Assembly: GCA_913060515.1 (NCBI GenBank)
Contig: CAJXRZ010000015.1
Location: 1-64,000 of the forward strand
Source: an uncultured Pseudomonadota bacterium
GTDB taxonomy: Bacteria; Myxococcota_A; UBA796; CAJQPC01
Direction of reading: 5' to 3'
Length of the DNA: 64,000 nucleotides
The notes below the pieces were generated by a model. That model was not told the origin of the DNA. It saw only the letters and a list, made by a program, of their open reading frames with translations, and searched no databases. Every line of letters starts with the position of its first letter. Position 1 is the stretch's first letter. The translations under genes were made by a program, and so were the position numbers. Below, piece after piece: positions 16,287 through 25,362 of the stretch.

Positions 16287-17660
16287 TCATTCCAGGTAAC
16301 CGGCGGCCCGTAGTGCGTCCTGTAGCGCGGGGTCCATCTCTCCGGTCTGGCGGGCGGCGCTGGTTTTTGCAGCCTGAACGCGCTCGGTGACCTGCTCGCT
16401 GGGCTCACTCGAGGTGGGGGCCAACTCCAGGGGGTCCTGGGCCAGATCCACCTGCATGCTCTGCCCAGCAATCCAGTGCTCTTTGCTCTGCCCTTCCCAG
16501 ACCGCGACGCTCAGCTCCGTGCCCAGCGCGCCCCCGGACTGCTCCGTCCAGAGGGGGTCGGGAAAGGCCACTGCCCGCACGGGGCGCTCTGCCGGCGCTT
16601 GACCCAGGATCAGCTCACGGGCCGCCAACATGGAGAGCGGGCCCGAGGGCAGCGTGGGGCTGCCGGCGCTGTCCCAGACCAGGAGTGGCACCCGGTTGTT
16701 CTCCTCGTAGAGGTAGCGCCCGTGACGCAAGATGCCGTGCTCTCCCAGGAACTCGCCGTGGTCGGAGGTGATGACGACGCGGTAGCCGGCGCCGTCCCAG
16801 TTGTGGTCTCGCAGAGTCTGCAGAACAGCGGCCAAGGTGGCGTCGCTCTGGGCCAGGGCGCGGTCGTATCGGTCCGTGACTTCCTGGCGTAGTTCCTGGG
16901 CTTCAGGCTCGGGCATGCGCCCTTGGACGTAGCGCTGCCAGGGGCCATCGGGCAGCACCTGCCCGGCGTCATCCACCTCGAAATAGGCCAAGGTTCCGGG
17001 GTAGCTGGGCACCCAGTCCACTTCCTCGGCCGGGTACCAAGGATCGTGGGCATCGGCGATGTTCACGAAGAGAAACAGGGGGCGGTCCAGGTCGGCCATG
17101 CGCAGCGAGTCTGTGACTTGCTCCACCAGGCCATCACCATTCCAGGGTCCGAAGCCAGGGGCCACCCGCCAGTCTTCAAAGCCCCGGCCCAAACCCGAGG
17201 CCTCGGCCAGCACCGGGTTCCCGCTCACGCCACGGGTCTGGTAGCCCTGGGCTTGAAGGTCTTCAGCCAGGAGTGGAATCTCGCCGTCCAGCGGCTGAAT
17301 CGCCAAGGCGCGCAGCAGGGCTTGGTCCCCCACAAAGTGAGCGCCGTGCTCGGGGACCTCCAGACCGGAGAAGAGGGAGGCGTGGGAGGGAAAGGTCCAG
17401 GAACCTGGTGCGTAGGTCTGGCAGTGCATGGCCGCGCCGTCTTGGACCAGAGCTTCCAGCGTCGGCGAGGTCGGTCTCTCGTAGCCACAGGCGCTCAGGT
17501 GGTCCGCGCGCACCGTGTCCAGCACGATGAGCACCAGGGTGGGCTCAGTGGGCTGGGCTTGGTGCATGGCCATCTGCATCGGCTCCCGCACAAAGGCCAG
17601 GGCCAAGCTGAGCACTCCGACCCCCAAGCCCCAGGACAAGAACTTCTCTCGACTGGTCAT
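16287..17660 (-). CDS. Membrane-anchored sulfatase-like hydrolase without formylglycine Cys
   Basis: The protein has 457 residues from ATG 17660. A signal anchor lies at about 9-24. The alkaline-phosphatase superfamily fold is clear: LIVLDTVRADHLS with Asp48, a nucleophile region SWTFPSHASLFSG near 87-99, and a metal-site SDHGE. At the position of Cys/Ser in CxPxR there is Thr89 (TFPSH), a pattern shared with many sulfatase-like hydrolases and phosphoethanolamine-transferase-type enzymes, so arylsulfatase activity is not assured. It overlaps the DUF362 gene by 4 nt. Confidence 0.85.
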   Translation of the reverse strand: MTSREKFLSWGLGVGVLSLALAFVREPMQMAMHQAQPTEPTLVLIVLDTVRADHLSACGYERPTSPTLEALVQDGAAMHCQTYAPGSWTFPSHASLFSGLEVPEHGAHFVGDQALLRALAIQPLDGEIPLLAEDLQAQGYQTRGVSGNPVLAEASGLGRGFEDWRVAPGFGPWNGDGLVEQVTDSLRMADLDRPLFLFVNIADAHDPWYPAEEVDWVPSYPGTLAYFEVDDAGQVLPDGPWQRYVQGRMPEPEAQELRQEVTDRYDRALAQSDATLAAVLQTLRDHNWDGAGYRVVITSDHGEFLGEHGILRHGRYLYEENNRVPLLVWDSAGSPTLPSGPLSMLAARELILGQAPAERPVRAVAFPDPLWTEQSGGALGTELSVAVWEGQSKEHWIAGQSMQVDLAQDPLELAPTSSEPSEQVTERVQAAKTSAARQTGEMDPALQDALRAAGYLE

Positions 17661-18640
17661 GCGCGCAGGTCCTCGAACTGGGGAAGCACCTCGAAGGGGT
17701 GGACCTCCAAGGCTTCATGGATCAACTCAATGCGGGACTTGTGCAGGCTGCCCCCCAAGCGCGAGGCCACCCGCAGGTAGCCGATCTTGTGTGGATCCAA
17801 GCCCATCACCCGGGCCGCGGTGGCGTCGACCGCGGGCAGGTTGTCGCCCATCAGCACCAGGCCCACCTGCTTGGCGGTGCCCATGATGGGACCGTCTCCC
17901 TCCATGCCCACGATGCCGTCCACGATGCCAAAGCCAGGGGCCAGGCCCTGCCAGATGTCCACGATGGACTGCTCGATGCCGGCGTAGTGCAGGGGGTTCT
18001 TGGGCCAGCCGTAGACCGAACCTGGGACCGTCCCGAAGAGGTTCTTCATGGTCAGCGTGCAGCCCACCCAGTGGTGGGTCTTGAGCTTGGCCACGCTCAC
18101 CAACAGGTCGGCGCCCACCGCCGTGCTGGCCAGCTGCATGGAGCCTAAGCCAGTGAAGTTCTTCACCAGCTGCACCTTGGCAGGGGTGTCGATGTTCAAG
18201 TCCACAAAGGGCGAGCCCACATCCTTGAGCAGGGCCTTGAGCCCGGAGCGCTCCAAGAGCAGCTCGGTGTCCCGGTGATGCCCGGGTCCTTCGGCCACCA
18301 CCACCTCGCCGGCGCCGTGGCGAAGAAAGGCCTCGGCGGCCGAGGCGATCAAGGTGGCGTCGGTGTTGATGGGGCGGCCCGGATGCACCTCTACCAAGTT
18401 GGGCTTGAGCACCACACGTCCGCCCTTGGCGCGGGCGACAACGTGGGGATAATCGGCGATTCCCCTGAACAAAATGTCGCTCAAGTCCTGGTCGTATCCA
18501 GCGGCCTTGAGCAGGCTCACCTGGGCCTTGGGCTGACCGAGAATGGCGCGCCCTTTTTGGAGTCCCAAAGCGCCCAAGGAGCCAGCGGCCAAGCCTCCAG
18601 CTAGGACTTGAAGCAGGCGGCGGCGGTCTAGATCAGCCAT
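17657..18640 (-). CDS. DUF362 protein with Tat-like signal
   Basis: The protein has 327 residues. ATG 18640 is chosen because it starts a Tat-type signal (DRRRLLQVLAGGLAAGSLGAL) and has GGAAG 6 nt upstream; a longer in-frame start at 18742 lies inside the upstream gene. Motifs of DUF362 include VVLKPNLVE, INTDATLIASAAEAFL, KLKTHHWVGCTLTMKNLFG and DNLPAVDATAARVMGL. No ferredoxin Cys cluster is present. The function of the family is poorly known. It overlaps the upstream toroid gene by 8 nt and the sulfatase-like gene by 4 nt, giving a tight operon. Confidence 0.87.
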   Translation of the reverse strand: MADLDRRRLLQVLAGGLAAGSLGALGLQKGRAILGQPKAQVSLLKAAGYDQDLSDILFRGIADYPHVVARAKGGRVVLKPNLVEVHPGRPINTDATLIASAAEAFLRHGAGEVVVAEGPGHHRDTELLLERSGLKALLKDVGSPFVDLNIDTPAKVQLVKNFTGLGSMQLASTAVGADLLVSVAKLKTHHWVGCTLTMKNLFGTVPGSVYGWPKNPLHYAGIEQSIVDIWQGLAPGFGIVDGIVGMEGDGPIMGTAKQVGLVLMGDNLPAVDATAARVMGLDPHKIGYLRVASRLGGSLHKSRIELIHEALEVHPFEVLPQFEDLRA

Positions 18641-19445
18641 GGGGTTCTTCCAGAACGAAGAGCGGGGTGCGCCCTTCTTCAGCGGCCCGCAGGGCGCAGA
18701 TCGCCAGCGCGTTGCGGTCGACTCGGGTGGAGAAGCGCCCATCGGAGCCTTGACGCTCCAGGAGCAACTTGACCTCGGCTGCGGGCTCTAGGCCATGGCG
18801 TAGGCGGGCCAAGATGGCAAAGGACAGGTTCATCACGCTGGGGGCAGAGCGCACCCCTTCTGCAAACTTGAGCGCCTGATCCACCGCATCACTGGGGGGC
18901 ATGGACATCGCACACAGGCCTGCGGCGTAGAGGTAGCCGGGCAGCTCCGCGCCCAGGACATCGGGGTTGCCCGAGTTCCAACCGCCATCGCTGCACTGGC
19001 GGTCGACCAGCATGCGCAGGCCTTCCACGCAGCGGGTGTTTCCAGCCAGGCCCTGCCGCTGCAGAGAGAGCACGGCCCAGGCGGTGGGCTCGACCCAAGA
19101 GAAGGTGCCGTCAACCCAAGCCCAGCCCTGGATGCTGGCATCGTAGGTGCCCGCACTCAGCCCGCCGGGGTCCCCTTCCAGGGCCAGCAACGGGGCGACG
19201 GCGGCCTGGGCGCGATCTGGGAAGCGCCGCGAGAGGCAGGCGGGCGCCATCAGCACCGACCAACCCAGCTCCGCTTGGTCCAGCCAAGCAGGGTCGCCGT
19301 CGGCGCCAGCAGCCAGGGCCAGCAGGGTGGCCTCGCCGACCGGGTCCTGGCCAGGCAAGTAGCCCCATCCACCGCTGGGGTGTCGGGAGGCGTTGAGTTG
19401 GTCCAAGGTGCGCTGCCACATGCCCCAAGTGTACGCCGGGGCCAT
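18633..19445 (-). CDS. Prenyltransferase/squalene-cyclase-like alpha/alpha-toroid protein
   Basis: The protein has 270 residues from ATG 19445; ATG 19421 is an alternative. Repeats with the QW-like pattern are visible: HPSGGWGYLPGQDPVGEATL, FSWVEPTAWAVLSLQRQGLA, CSDGGWNSGNPDVLG, and late GSDGRFSTRVDRNALAICAL. This is the terpenoid-cyclase/prenyltransferase alpha-alpha toroid fold. No DxDD cyclase motif is seen and the length is short for a cyclase, so it may bind rather than cyclise a substrate. It heads the operon with DUF362 and the sulfatase-like gene, and is divergent (22 nt) from the giant kinase. Confidence 0.8.
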   Translation of the reverse strand: MAPAYTWGMWQRTLDQLNASRHPSGGWGYLPGQDPVGEATLLALAAGADGDPAWLDQAELGWSVLMAPACLSRRFPDRAQAAVAPLLALEGDPGGLSAGTYDASIQGWAWVDGTFSWVEPTAWAVLSLQRQGLAGNTRCVEGLRMLVDRQCSDGGWNSGNPDVLGAELPGYLYAAGLCAMSMPPSDAVDQALKFAEGVRSAPSVMNLSFAILARLRHGLEPAAEVKLLLERQGSDGRFSTRVDRNALAICALRAAEEGRTPLFVLEEPHG

Positions 19446-19467
19446 CCAGCGGTGTACCCTCGAGACC

Positions 19468-22400
19468 GTGGAGACCCTCAGCGACTACAGCGACCTGACC
19501 CCATTGCCCGGTCGCCACCGAAGCCATCTGGCTCGGGCCAAGCGCGTCCGAGATGGCCAGCCGGTGGTGCTCAAGCAGGCTGCACCGGGCGGCGGACCCA
19601 GACTGAAGCATGAAGCGCGGCTGCTGCTGACCTGCCAGGGCCCTGGTTTGGTGCGGCTGCTGGACTTTGATCCCGGTCGCTTGGTGCTCGTCTTGGAGGA
19701 CTTGGGTCAGCGCTCCCTAGACGAGCTCTTGGCCCAAGGCCCCCTGCCCTTCGAGAAGGCCACAGTGCTGACCTTGCGCCTGTGCGAGGCCACCGCTCGC
19801 CTACACGACGTCGGCGTGCTTCACCTGGACCTGAACCCACGAAACATCAGCTTGGCCCAACTGAGTGACTGGCCAACCTTGGTGGACTTGGGCAACGCCC
19901 GCGAGTCCAAGGAGGCGGACACCAGCTCAGCACCGAGCCACTGCGATCCCGCTTGGTGCGCACCCGAGCAGCTGGCGAGCGGCAAAAGAAGCGTGGATCA
20001 GCGGGCCGATGTCTACAGCCTGGGCTTGCTGCTCTGGTCCCTCGTGACGGGCTCCCGGCCCTTTCTGAACGGCCGCAGCATCGACGCCCTCCCCCCTTCT
20101 GCGGCCACCACCGTGCCCGGCTTGCCAGCGGCACTCGACAAGCTGCTTCAGCGCTGCTTGGACCCGCTCCCAGAGGCCAGGCCGCACAGCGTGCGCGAGC
20201 TGCAGGAGGCCCTCTCCACCATGCTCCCGCGCCCCTCTGGACCCAGCATCAAGGGCTTCTACGGCCAGGAGGCCGCTCAAGCACAGGCCGCTCAGGCCTT
20301 GGCAGAAGCGGAGCGAGGCGACTGCGCTGTGCTCAAGATCGAAGGGGAGGCGGGCTCCGGAAAGAGCAGCTTGATCCAATCCTTGATGGCCTTGCCTGCT
20401 GGACGGCGCGCGCTCCTGGCGCGGGGCCAAGGCCAGAACCAGATGGGAGAGAGCCCCTACTCGGCATGGGTTCTGGCGCTCCGCGGTGCCCTGGAGCAGA
20501 TCCGTCAGCTACCGGAGCAAGATCAGCGCACCCTGCGTGAACGCCTGCAGCGGGCCCTTGGGGAAGACGGCGGCATGCTGCGACGACTGCTGCCGGAGGT
20601 CGAAGACTTCTTGGGTCCTCAGCCTCAGGACCGCCCCAGCGCGCCCTCCGAGATCGAGCGGGTGCTCAACGGCCTGGTGCGACGGATCCTGGGCGCGCTC
20701 GCCCAACCGGGCCGACCCCTCGTGCTGGTGCTGGATGACGCCCAGTGGCTGGACCCCGCCTCCAGTCGGCTGCTGGAGTCCATGCTTCAAGGCGGCCCCA
20801 TCTCCGGAATGCTGCTGGTCTTGGCGTGGCGACCCGAGGCCTTGGGCGTAGGCCATCCCCTGCCCCAGACCTTGGAGTCACTCAAGGAGCTCTCTCCTGT
20901 TCTGGTGGTCATGGCGCCTCTGGGCAGAGAGGAGCTCCTGGACCTCTGCCAGGAGAGCCTGGGCTTGGACTTGGGCTCGGCGCGGGCTCTGGCGCAGTTG
21001 CTGCTGAGCACCAGCCAAGGCATCCCGGCTCGGCTGCGGCGAACCCTCCACCTGCTGCACCGCCGCAAGCTGCTGCGCTACGATTCGCTGCAAGGCGCCT
21101 GGACTTGGGACATCAGCCGTCCAGACTGGCAGAACCTCAGCACGGATCCCAAGATCCTGGTGGCCGAAGAGCTGGCATTGGTGGCCCCAGAGGTGCGCCA
21201 AGCGCTCAGCGAACTGGCGGTGCTTGGACCGCAGGGACAGGTCAGCGAGGCCCAGGCGCTGCTCCCCTCCCTGAAGCTGTCCCCGGTGGAAGGTCTGAAG
21301 CAGGCCGAGGAGGCCGGACTGCTGACCCTGGAGGGTGGGGAGTGGCGCTTCTCAGACGCCGAAGTGCAGGAGGCCGCTCTGGAAATTCTGAGCGGAAGCG
21401 AGCGCCAGAGTCTGCACCGCAGCATTGCCCAGACCTACTTGGTCAGCGGGGAGGACCGGCGCTTCTTCGCGGGCGTGGACCACCTGAACCAGAGCGCTTC
21501 CTTGGAAGAGTCTGAGGAGGAGCGCGGCGAGCGGGCCGAGCTCAACATCGAGGCGGCCCAGCGGGCACGTCTGGGCTCCGCCTTCGGGGCCTCGCTGGCC
21601 TACACCACCCTCGCGCTGTCCGCGGCACCCTCGACCTGGGACCGCCGACGCCGACTGGCTCTGCACCGAGACGCGGCCTTTACAGCCCACCTGGGAGGAG
21701 ATCAGACCCGAGCCGAGCATCTCCTGAGTCGGGCGCTCAAGCACGCCCACAGCGCCGTCGAGGTGGCCTCGCTGGCGGAGATTCAGGTCGCGACCCTTTT
21801 GAGTAGCGCCCAGTACGCTCGCGCCCGGGATCGCGCCTTGGTGGGCTTGGCTGGCTTTGACCTCCACCCCGATCAGCCTCAGCGGCGGCCCACCCCACCA
21901 CAGCTTGAACAGCTGCCCAGTCAGGCGCCCAGCTTGGCTCTGATCAGCACCGGGAGGAACGCTCTGTTGGCGCGCACCCTGCTGCTCGGGGCGGCCTGCG
22001 ACAGCTCCCTGGCCGACTGGGCTGCCGCTGCGCTGGCCCAATACTCTCGCAAAGAGGGACCCACAGCCCACAGTGCCTTGGCGGTGGCTTGGATCGGCCT
22101 GCAGATCGGCCGCAGCCGCGCACCGCACCTGGCGGGACGCCTGGCCCAGACCGCGGAGTCGGTGCTGGCAAAGTTCGCGGATCCCGAGTGGGCCGCGCTG
22201 ACCCGCGCATTCATCGCAGATCGCATCCACGCCCAGATTCTGCCTCCAGAACAAGCCCTGGAGCAGGTGGACCAAGCACACACCCTCTGCCAACACTCGG
22301 GTCAACGGCACGCTGAGGTGGAGTTGGGCGTGCCTCGCGCTTGGTTGGCCCTTCGAGCCGGGCACCCTCTTCCTCAGATCGAGAGACGCTGCGAGGCCGA

Positions 22401-24702
22401 CCTGGGGCTGGCCCGACGCATTCGCAACCGCTCGGCCATGGACCGACTGGCGGTGCTGCGACAGCTCTGCCGAGCGCTGCAGGGAAAGACCCGCCCCGGC
22501 CGATTGGACGAAGTCGGCTTTCACGAGGCCGCGTTGCTGGAGAGCGAACACACTGACGCCCAGACCCGCGGCATGGTGGACACCGCCTCCCTCTGGCTGG
22601 CCATCCTGGATGACAACGCCCTGAGCGCCCGCATTCGCGCAGACTCAGCCAGCGAGGCCTGGGACTGGTTGGGGGCCAACGCCTGTACGCCCCTGGTGTG
22701 CTGCCTGCGCGGCATTGCGCGCCTGATGGGCCGCCCAGGCACCAAGAGTCAAGGGGCTGCCGCAGCGGACCAGTTGTGGCTGGAAGCCGCCGGCTTTGAG
22801 GCCCAGGCGGAGCTCTTGCGTGCTGAGCTGCTGCGCGTGCGCGGAGCAGAGCTGGAAGCCATCGCCGCCTTTGACCAGGCCTTGGTGGGTGCGGAGAGCC
22901 GCGGTGCAGCCTGGGTCTCGCTGACGGGGGCGCGGGCGGCGGCCTTCCACAGCGGCGCAGGTCGCACACGAATCGCCGAGTCCTACCAGCGCGGCCGCAG
23001 CGACACCTTGCTCCGCTGGCGTGGAACCACCGGCTCCGACCCAAGAGCCCTTCAGGCAGATCCCTCCCTGGGAGGCGTCGTCCAAGCCGCGCGGGCGATC
23101 TCCAAAGAGGTCGAGAGCGAGGGCCTGGTCGCCCGACTGCTCAGCGTGTGTGTGGAGACCGCTGGGGCCGACCGGGGGGTCCTGGTCTTGGAGGGCCCAA
23201 CGGGGCCCGTGGTTCAAGCCTGGGGCGAAGCTGGAGATGTGGAGCTTCGGGAAGAGCCACTGACCCGGGAGAGCCCTGTCTCCCTCTCGGCGCTCAGCAT
23301 GGTGCGACAGAGCGCTCGGCTGCTGCGCTGGGACGAGGTCAGCGCGGCCCCGGAGTTGGCGGATGACCCCTGGTGCGCTCAGGGTGACATCCGCAGCATG
23401 ATGGCGGTGCCCATCCTCCAGCAGGGCCGACTCCTGGCCATCCTGGTGCTAGAGAACCGGCGCCTGCGCACGGCCTTCTCGCCGGAGCGCGCTGCCCTGA
23501 TGGAGCTGCTCGCAATGCAGGTGGCCAGCGCCTTGGAGCAGAGCCAAATCATCGCCGATCTACGCGAGCAGGTGCAGGCCCAAAGCGAGGCCTTGGAGCG
23601 CCAGCGGGCCAGCGATCGACGCTATCGGGACCTGTTTGAAGCCGCCCCAGATCCCATCTTGCTCACCGACGCAGGCGGACGGGTCAGCGACGCAAACCAG
23701 GCCGCCCAGCTCTGGCTTCGCAGCAGGGAGTTGGTGGGCCAGTCACTGTCCCATCTTCTCGGAGACCCCCGCCTGCTGGACCACGCCAGCGACCTGCTGC
23801 GGAAAGAAGGGCGCCTGGAGGCCCTGAGGCTGGCGCTTCCCAGCGGGGAGAGTCGCTCCGTGAGCGCGACCTGGCTCTGGAGCGAGGATCTGTCCTCGGG
23901 CACGACACAGTGGGTCTTCCGGGACGTGCAGGAGCTGGTGGATGCAGCTGAGGAGCTGGAGGTGCGGGTCTACGAGAGAACCTCCCAACTCTCCCGTTCA
24001 AACGCGGAGCTGGAGTCCTCCAACGCCGAGCTGCGCCAGTTCGCGACCTTGGCGAGCCACGACCTCAAGTCCCCCATTCGCACCGTCTCCAGCTACCTGA
24101 GTCTGCTGCGCAGTCGCCACAGCACAGGGCTCTCCGAGCGCGGAAGAGACGTGTTGGAGAAGGCCATCGGCGCCTCGGTGCGCATGCAGGCGCTGATCGA
24201 CGACATGCTCAGCCTCTCCCAGGTGGGCCAGGATCGGCGCCCCTTCGCCAAGGTGGATCTGAACGCCGCTCTGGTGTTGGCTGTCGACAACCTGGACTCG
24301 GAGATCGACGGGTCTGGTGCGCGCGTCTTTGCCCAAGGACTGCCCATCGTCGCGGGCAATGAGCTTCGCCTCTCTCAGCTGCTACAGAACCTGATCTCCA
24401 ATGCCATCAAGTACAGCCGTCCTGAGCATCCACCGGAGATCCGCGTCAGCGCGGAGCCGCAGGGTGGTCTGGTCCAGGTGCGCGTTCAAGACAACGGAAT
24501 TGGCATCTCGCCAGAGGGACAGAGGGTGGTCTTCGACATCTTCAAGCGCCTGCACAACCGTCGGCAGTACAGCGGCAACGGCATCGGCTTGGCCATCTGC
24601 CGCAAGATCGTGGACATGCACGGCGGCAACATCTGGATCGATGCGCAGGAGACCCCAGGAACCTGCGTGAGCTTTACCCTGCCCTTGGCCGTGCTCGACT
24701 GA
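19468..24702 (+). CDS. Giant Ser/Thr kinase / AAA ATPase / GAF / PAS / histidine kinase hybrid
   Basis: The protein has 1744 residues from GTG 19468; earlier in-frame starts lie in the divergent gene. Domains in order: Ser/Thr kinase (about 1-255; VVLKQ lysine, HLDLNPRN catalytic loop, VDLGN), AAA/AcrR-like ATPase with GEAGSGKS near 293 and LVLDDAQW, a long TPR-like helical region (about 640-1180), GAF (about 1215-1360), PAS (about 1380-1490), a coiled coil, HisKA with His in LASHDLKSPIRT near 1530, and HATPase with NLISNAIKYS and GNGIGLAICRKI. This is the trifunctional PknK/MalT-like class that senses signals and phosphorylates by two chemistries. No response regulator is adjacent. Confidence 0.95.
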   Translation: METLSDYSDLTPLPGRHRSHLARAKRVRDGQPVVLKQAAPGGGPRLKHEARLLLTCQGPGLVRLLDFDPGRLVLVLEDLGQRSLDELLAQGPLPFEKATVLTLRLCEATARLHDVGVLHLDLNPRNISLAQLSDWPTLVDLGNARESKEADTSSAPSHCDPAWCAPEQLASGKRSVDQRADVYSLGLLLWSLVTGSRPFLNGRSIDALPPSAATTVPGLPAALDKLLQRCLDPLPEARPHSVRELQEALSTMLPRPSGPSIKGFYGQEAAQAQAAQALAEAERGDCAVLKIEGEAGSGKSSLIQSLMALPAGRRALLARGQGQNQMGESPYSAWVLALRGALEQIRQLPEQDQRTLRERLQRALGEDGGMLRRLLPEVEDFLGPQPQDRPSAPSEIERVLNGLVRRILGALAQPGRPLVLVLDDAQWLDPASSRLLESMLQGGPISGMLLVLAWRPEALGVGHPLPQTLESLKELSPVLVVMAPLGREELLDLCQESLGLDLGSARALAQLLLSTSQGIPARLRRTLHLLHRRKLLRYDSLQGAWTWDISRPDWQNLSTDPKILVAEELALVAPEVRQALSELAVLGPQGQVSEAQALLPSLKLSPVEGLKQAEEAGLLTLEGGEWRFSDAEVQEAALEILSGSERQSLHRSIAQTYLVSGEDRRFFAGVDHLNQSASLEESEEERGERAELNIEAAQRARLGSAFGASLAYTTLALSAAPSTWDRRRRLALHRDAAFTAHLGGDQTRAEHLLSRALKHAHSAVEVASLAEIQVATLLSSAQYARARDRALVGLAGFDLHPDQPQRRPTPPQLEQLPSQAPSLALISTGRNALLARTLLLGAACDSSLADWAAAALAQYSRKEGPTAHSALAVAWIGLQIGRSRAPHLAGRLAQTAESVLAKFADPEWAALTRAFIADRIHAQILPPEQALEQVDQAHTLCQHSGQRHAEVELGVPRAWLALRAGHPLPQIERRCEADLGLARRIRNRSAMDRLAVLRQLCRALQGKTRPGRLDEVGFHEAALLESEHTDAQTRGMVDTASLWLAILDDNALSARIRADSASEAWDWLGANACTPLVCCLRGIARLMGRPGTKSQGAAAADQLWLEAAGFEAQAELLRAELLRVRGAELEAIAAFDQALVGAESRGAAWVSLTGARAAAFHSGAGRTRIAESYQRGRSDTLLRWRGTTGSDPRALQADPSLGGVVQAARAISKEVESEGLVARLLSVCVETAGADRGVLVLEGPTGPVVQAWGEAGDVELREEPLTRESPVSLSALSMVRQSARLLRWDEVSAAPELADDPWCAQGDIRSMMAVPILQQGRLLAILVLENRRLRTAFSPERAALMELLAMQVASALEQSQIIADLREQVQAQSEALERQRASDRRYRDLFEAAPDPILLTDAGGRVSDANQAAQLWLRSRELVGQSLSHLLGDPRLLDHASDLLRKEGRLEALRLALPSGESRSVSATWLWSEDLSSGTTQWVFRDVQELVDAAEELEVRVYERTSQLSRSNAELESSNAELRQFATLASHDLKSPIRTVSSYLSLLRSRHSTGLSERGRDVLEKAIGASVRMQALIDDMLSLSQVGQDRRPFAKVDLNAALVLAVDNLDSEIDGSGARVFAQGLPIVAGNELRLSQLLQNLISNAIKYSRPEHPPEIRVSAEPQGGLVQVRVQDNGIGISPEGQRVVFDIFKRLHNRRQYSGNGIGLAICRKIVDMHGGNIWIDAQETPGTCVSFTLPLAVLD

Positions 24703-25345
24703 GTCCGCCTGCCCCGCGCATCAGACGCCGGAGCTGTTGCGGTCCAGGTTGGGCGACCACCTCTTCGAGGGCTTGGTTCAGGTCCACCAAGCTCAGCTCC
24801 AGATCCGTCTCCCAGTCCTCGCTGGGGGAGAAGAGACGAATCGTGTCGCAGGCGCCGGGCACACGGGCCAGTTCAAGCACCATGAGCAGCTCGCCCCCGT
24901 CCAGGACCTCTACGATGGGCCAGGGGTCCTCGAGCAGATCCGCTAGCTCGGGAAGCCGCTCTTTGACGCAGGCAAGAATCCCAATAACCGGCTTTGACCC
25001 AGGCAAATCATTGAGCAGCTCGTAGAGTTCATCGGGTCGTCGCAGCTCGCGCAGGGCGCCAGAACCCGCGCGCACTTTCCCGCTGGCGCTGACGCGGGTG
25101 TCGATGGGCACGACGCCGTCACCGGCCAGCGTGCTCCAGCCCTCACCCAGCCAAGCCACCCGGGCGCAGCCCAGTGACAGGCGCCAAGCCAGCCCGGTGT
25201 ACAGCGCCAAGCGCGCGCTGGTGTTTCCCGGAATCACGGGCGCAAAGGCCCGGTCTGGCCCCGCGCTCAGGCCATAGGTGGCTTGGGCCAGCTGCCAGAG
25301 CGAGCCATCTTGGCTTGTGTGGGACTCAAAACTCAGTGGACGCAC
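24674..25345 (-). CDS. Hypothetical protein
   Basis: The protein has 223 residues from GTG 25345. It is a mixed alpha/beta cytoplasmic protein without signal, metal motif or nucleotide-binding motif that I can recognise. It includes RLALYTGLAWRLSLGCARVAW, DLPGSKPVIGILACVKERLP and a basic C-terminal tail. The composition (ordinary Leu/Ala/Glu content) favours this strand as coding. Its 3' end overlaps the end of the giant kinase gene by 29 nt, and it follows the phosphoesterase gene on the other side by 17 nt, so nothing in the context fixes a role. Confidence 0.6.
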   Translation of the reverse strand: MRPLSFESHTSQDGSLWQLAQATYGLSAGPDRAFAPVIPGNTSARLALYTGLAWRLSLGCARVAWLGEGWSTLAGDGVVPIDTRVSASGKVRAGSGALRELRRPDELYELLNDLPGSKPVIGILACVKERLPELADLLEDPWPIVEVLDGGELLMVLELARVPGACDTIRLFSPSEDWETDLELSLVDLNQALEEVVAQPGPQQLRRLMRGAGGLSRARPRAG

Positions 25346-25362
25346 GCGAGAACCCTTTCAGC

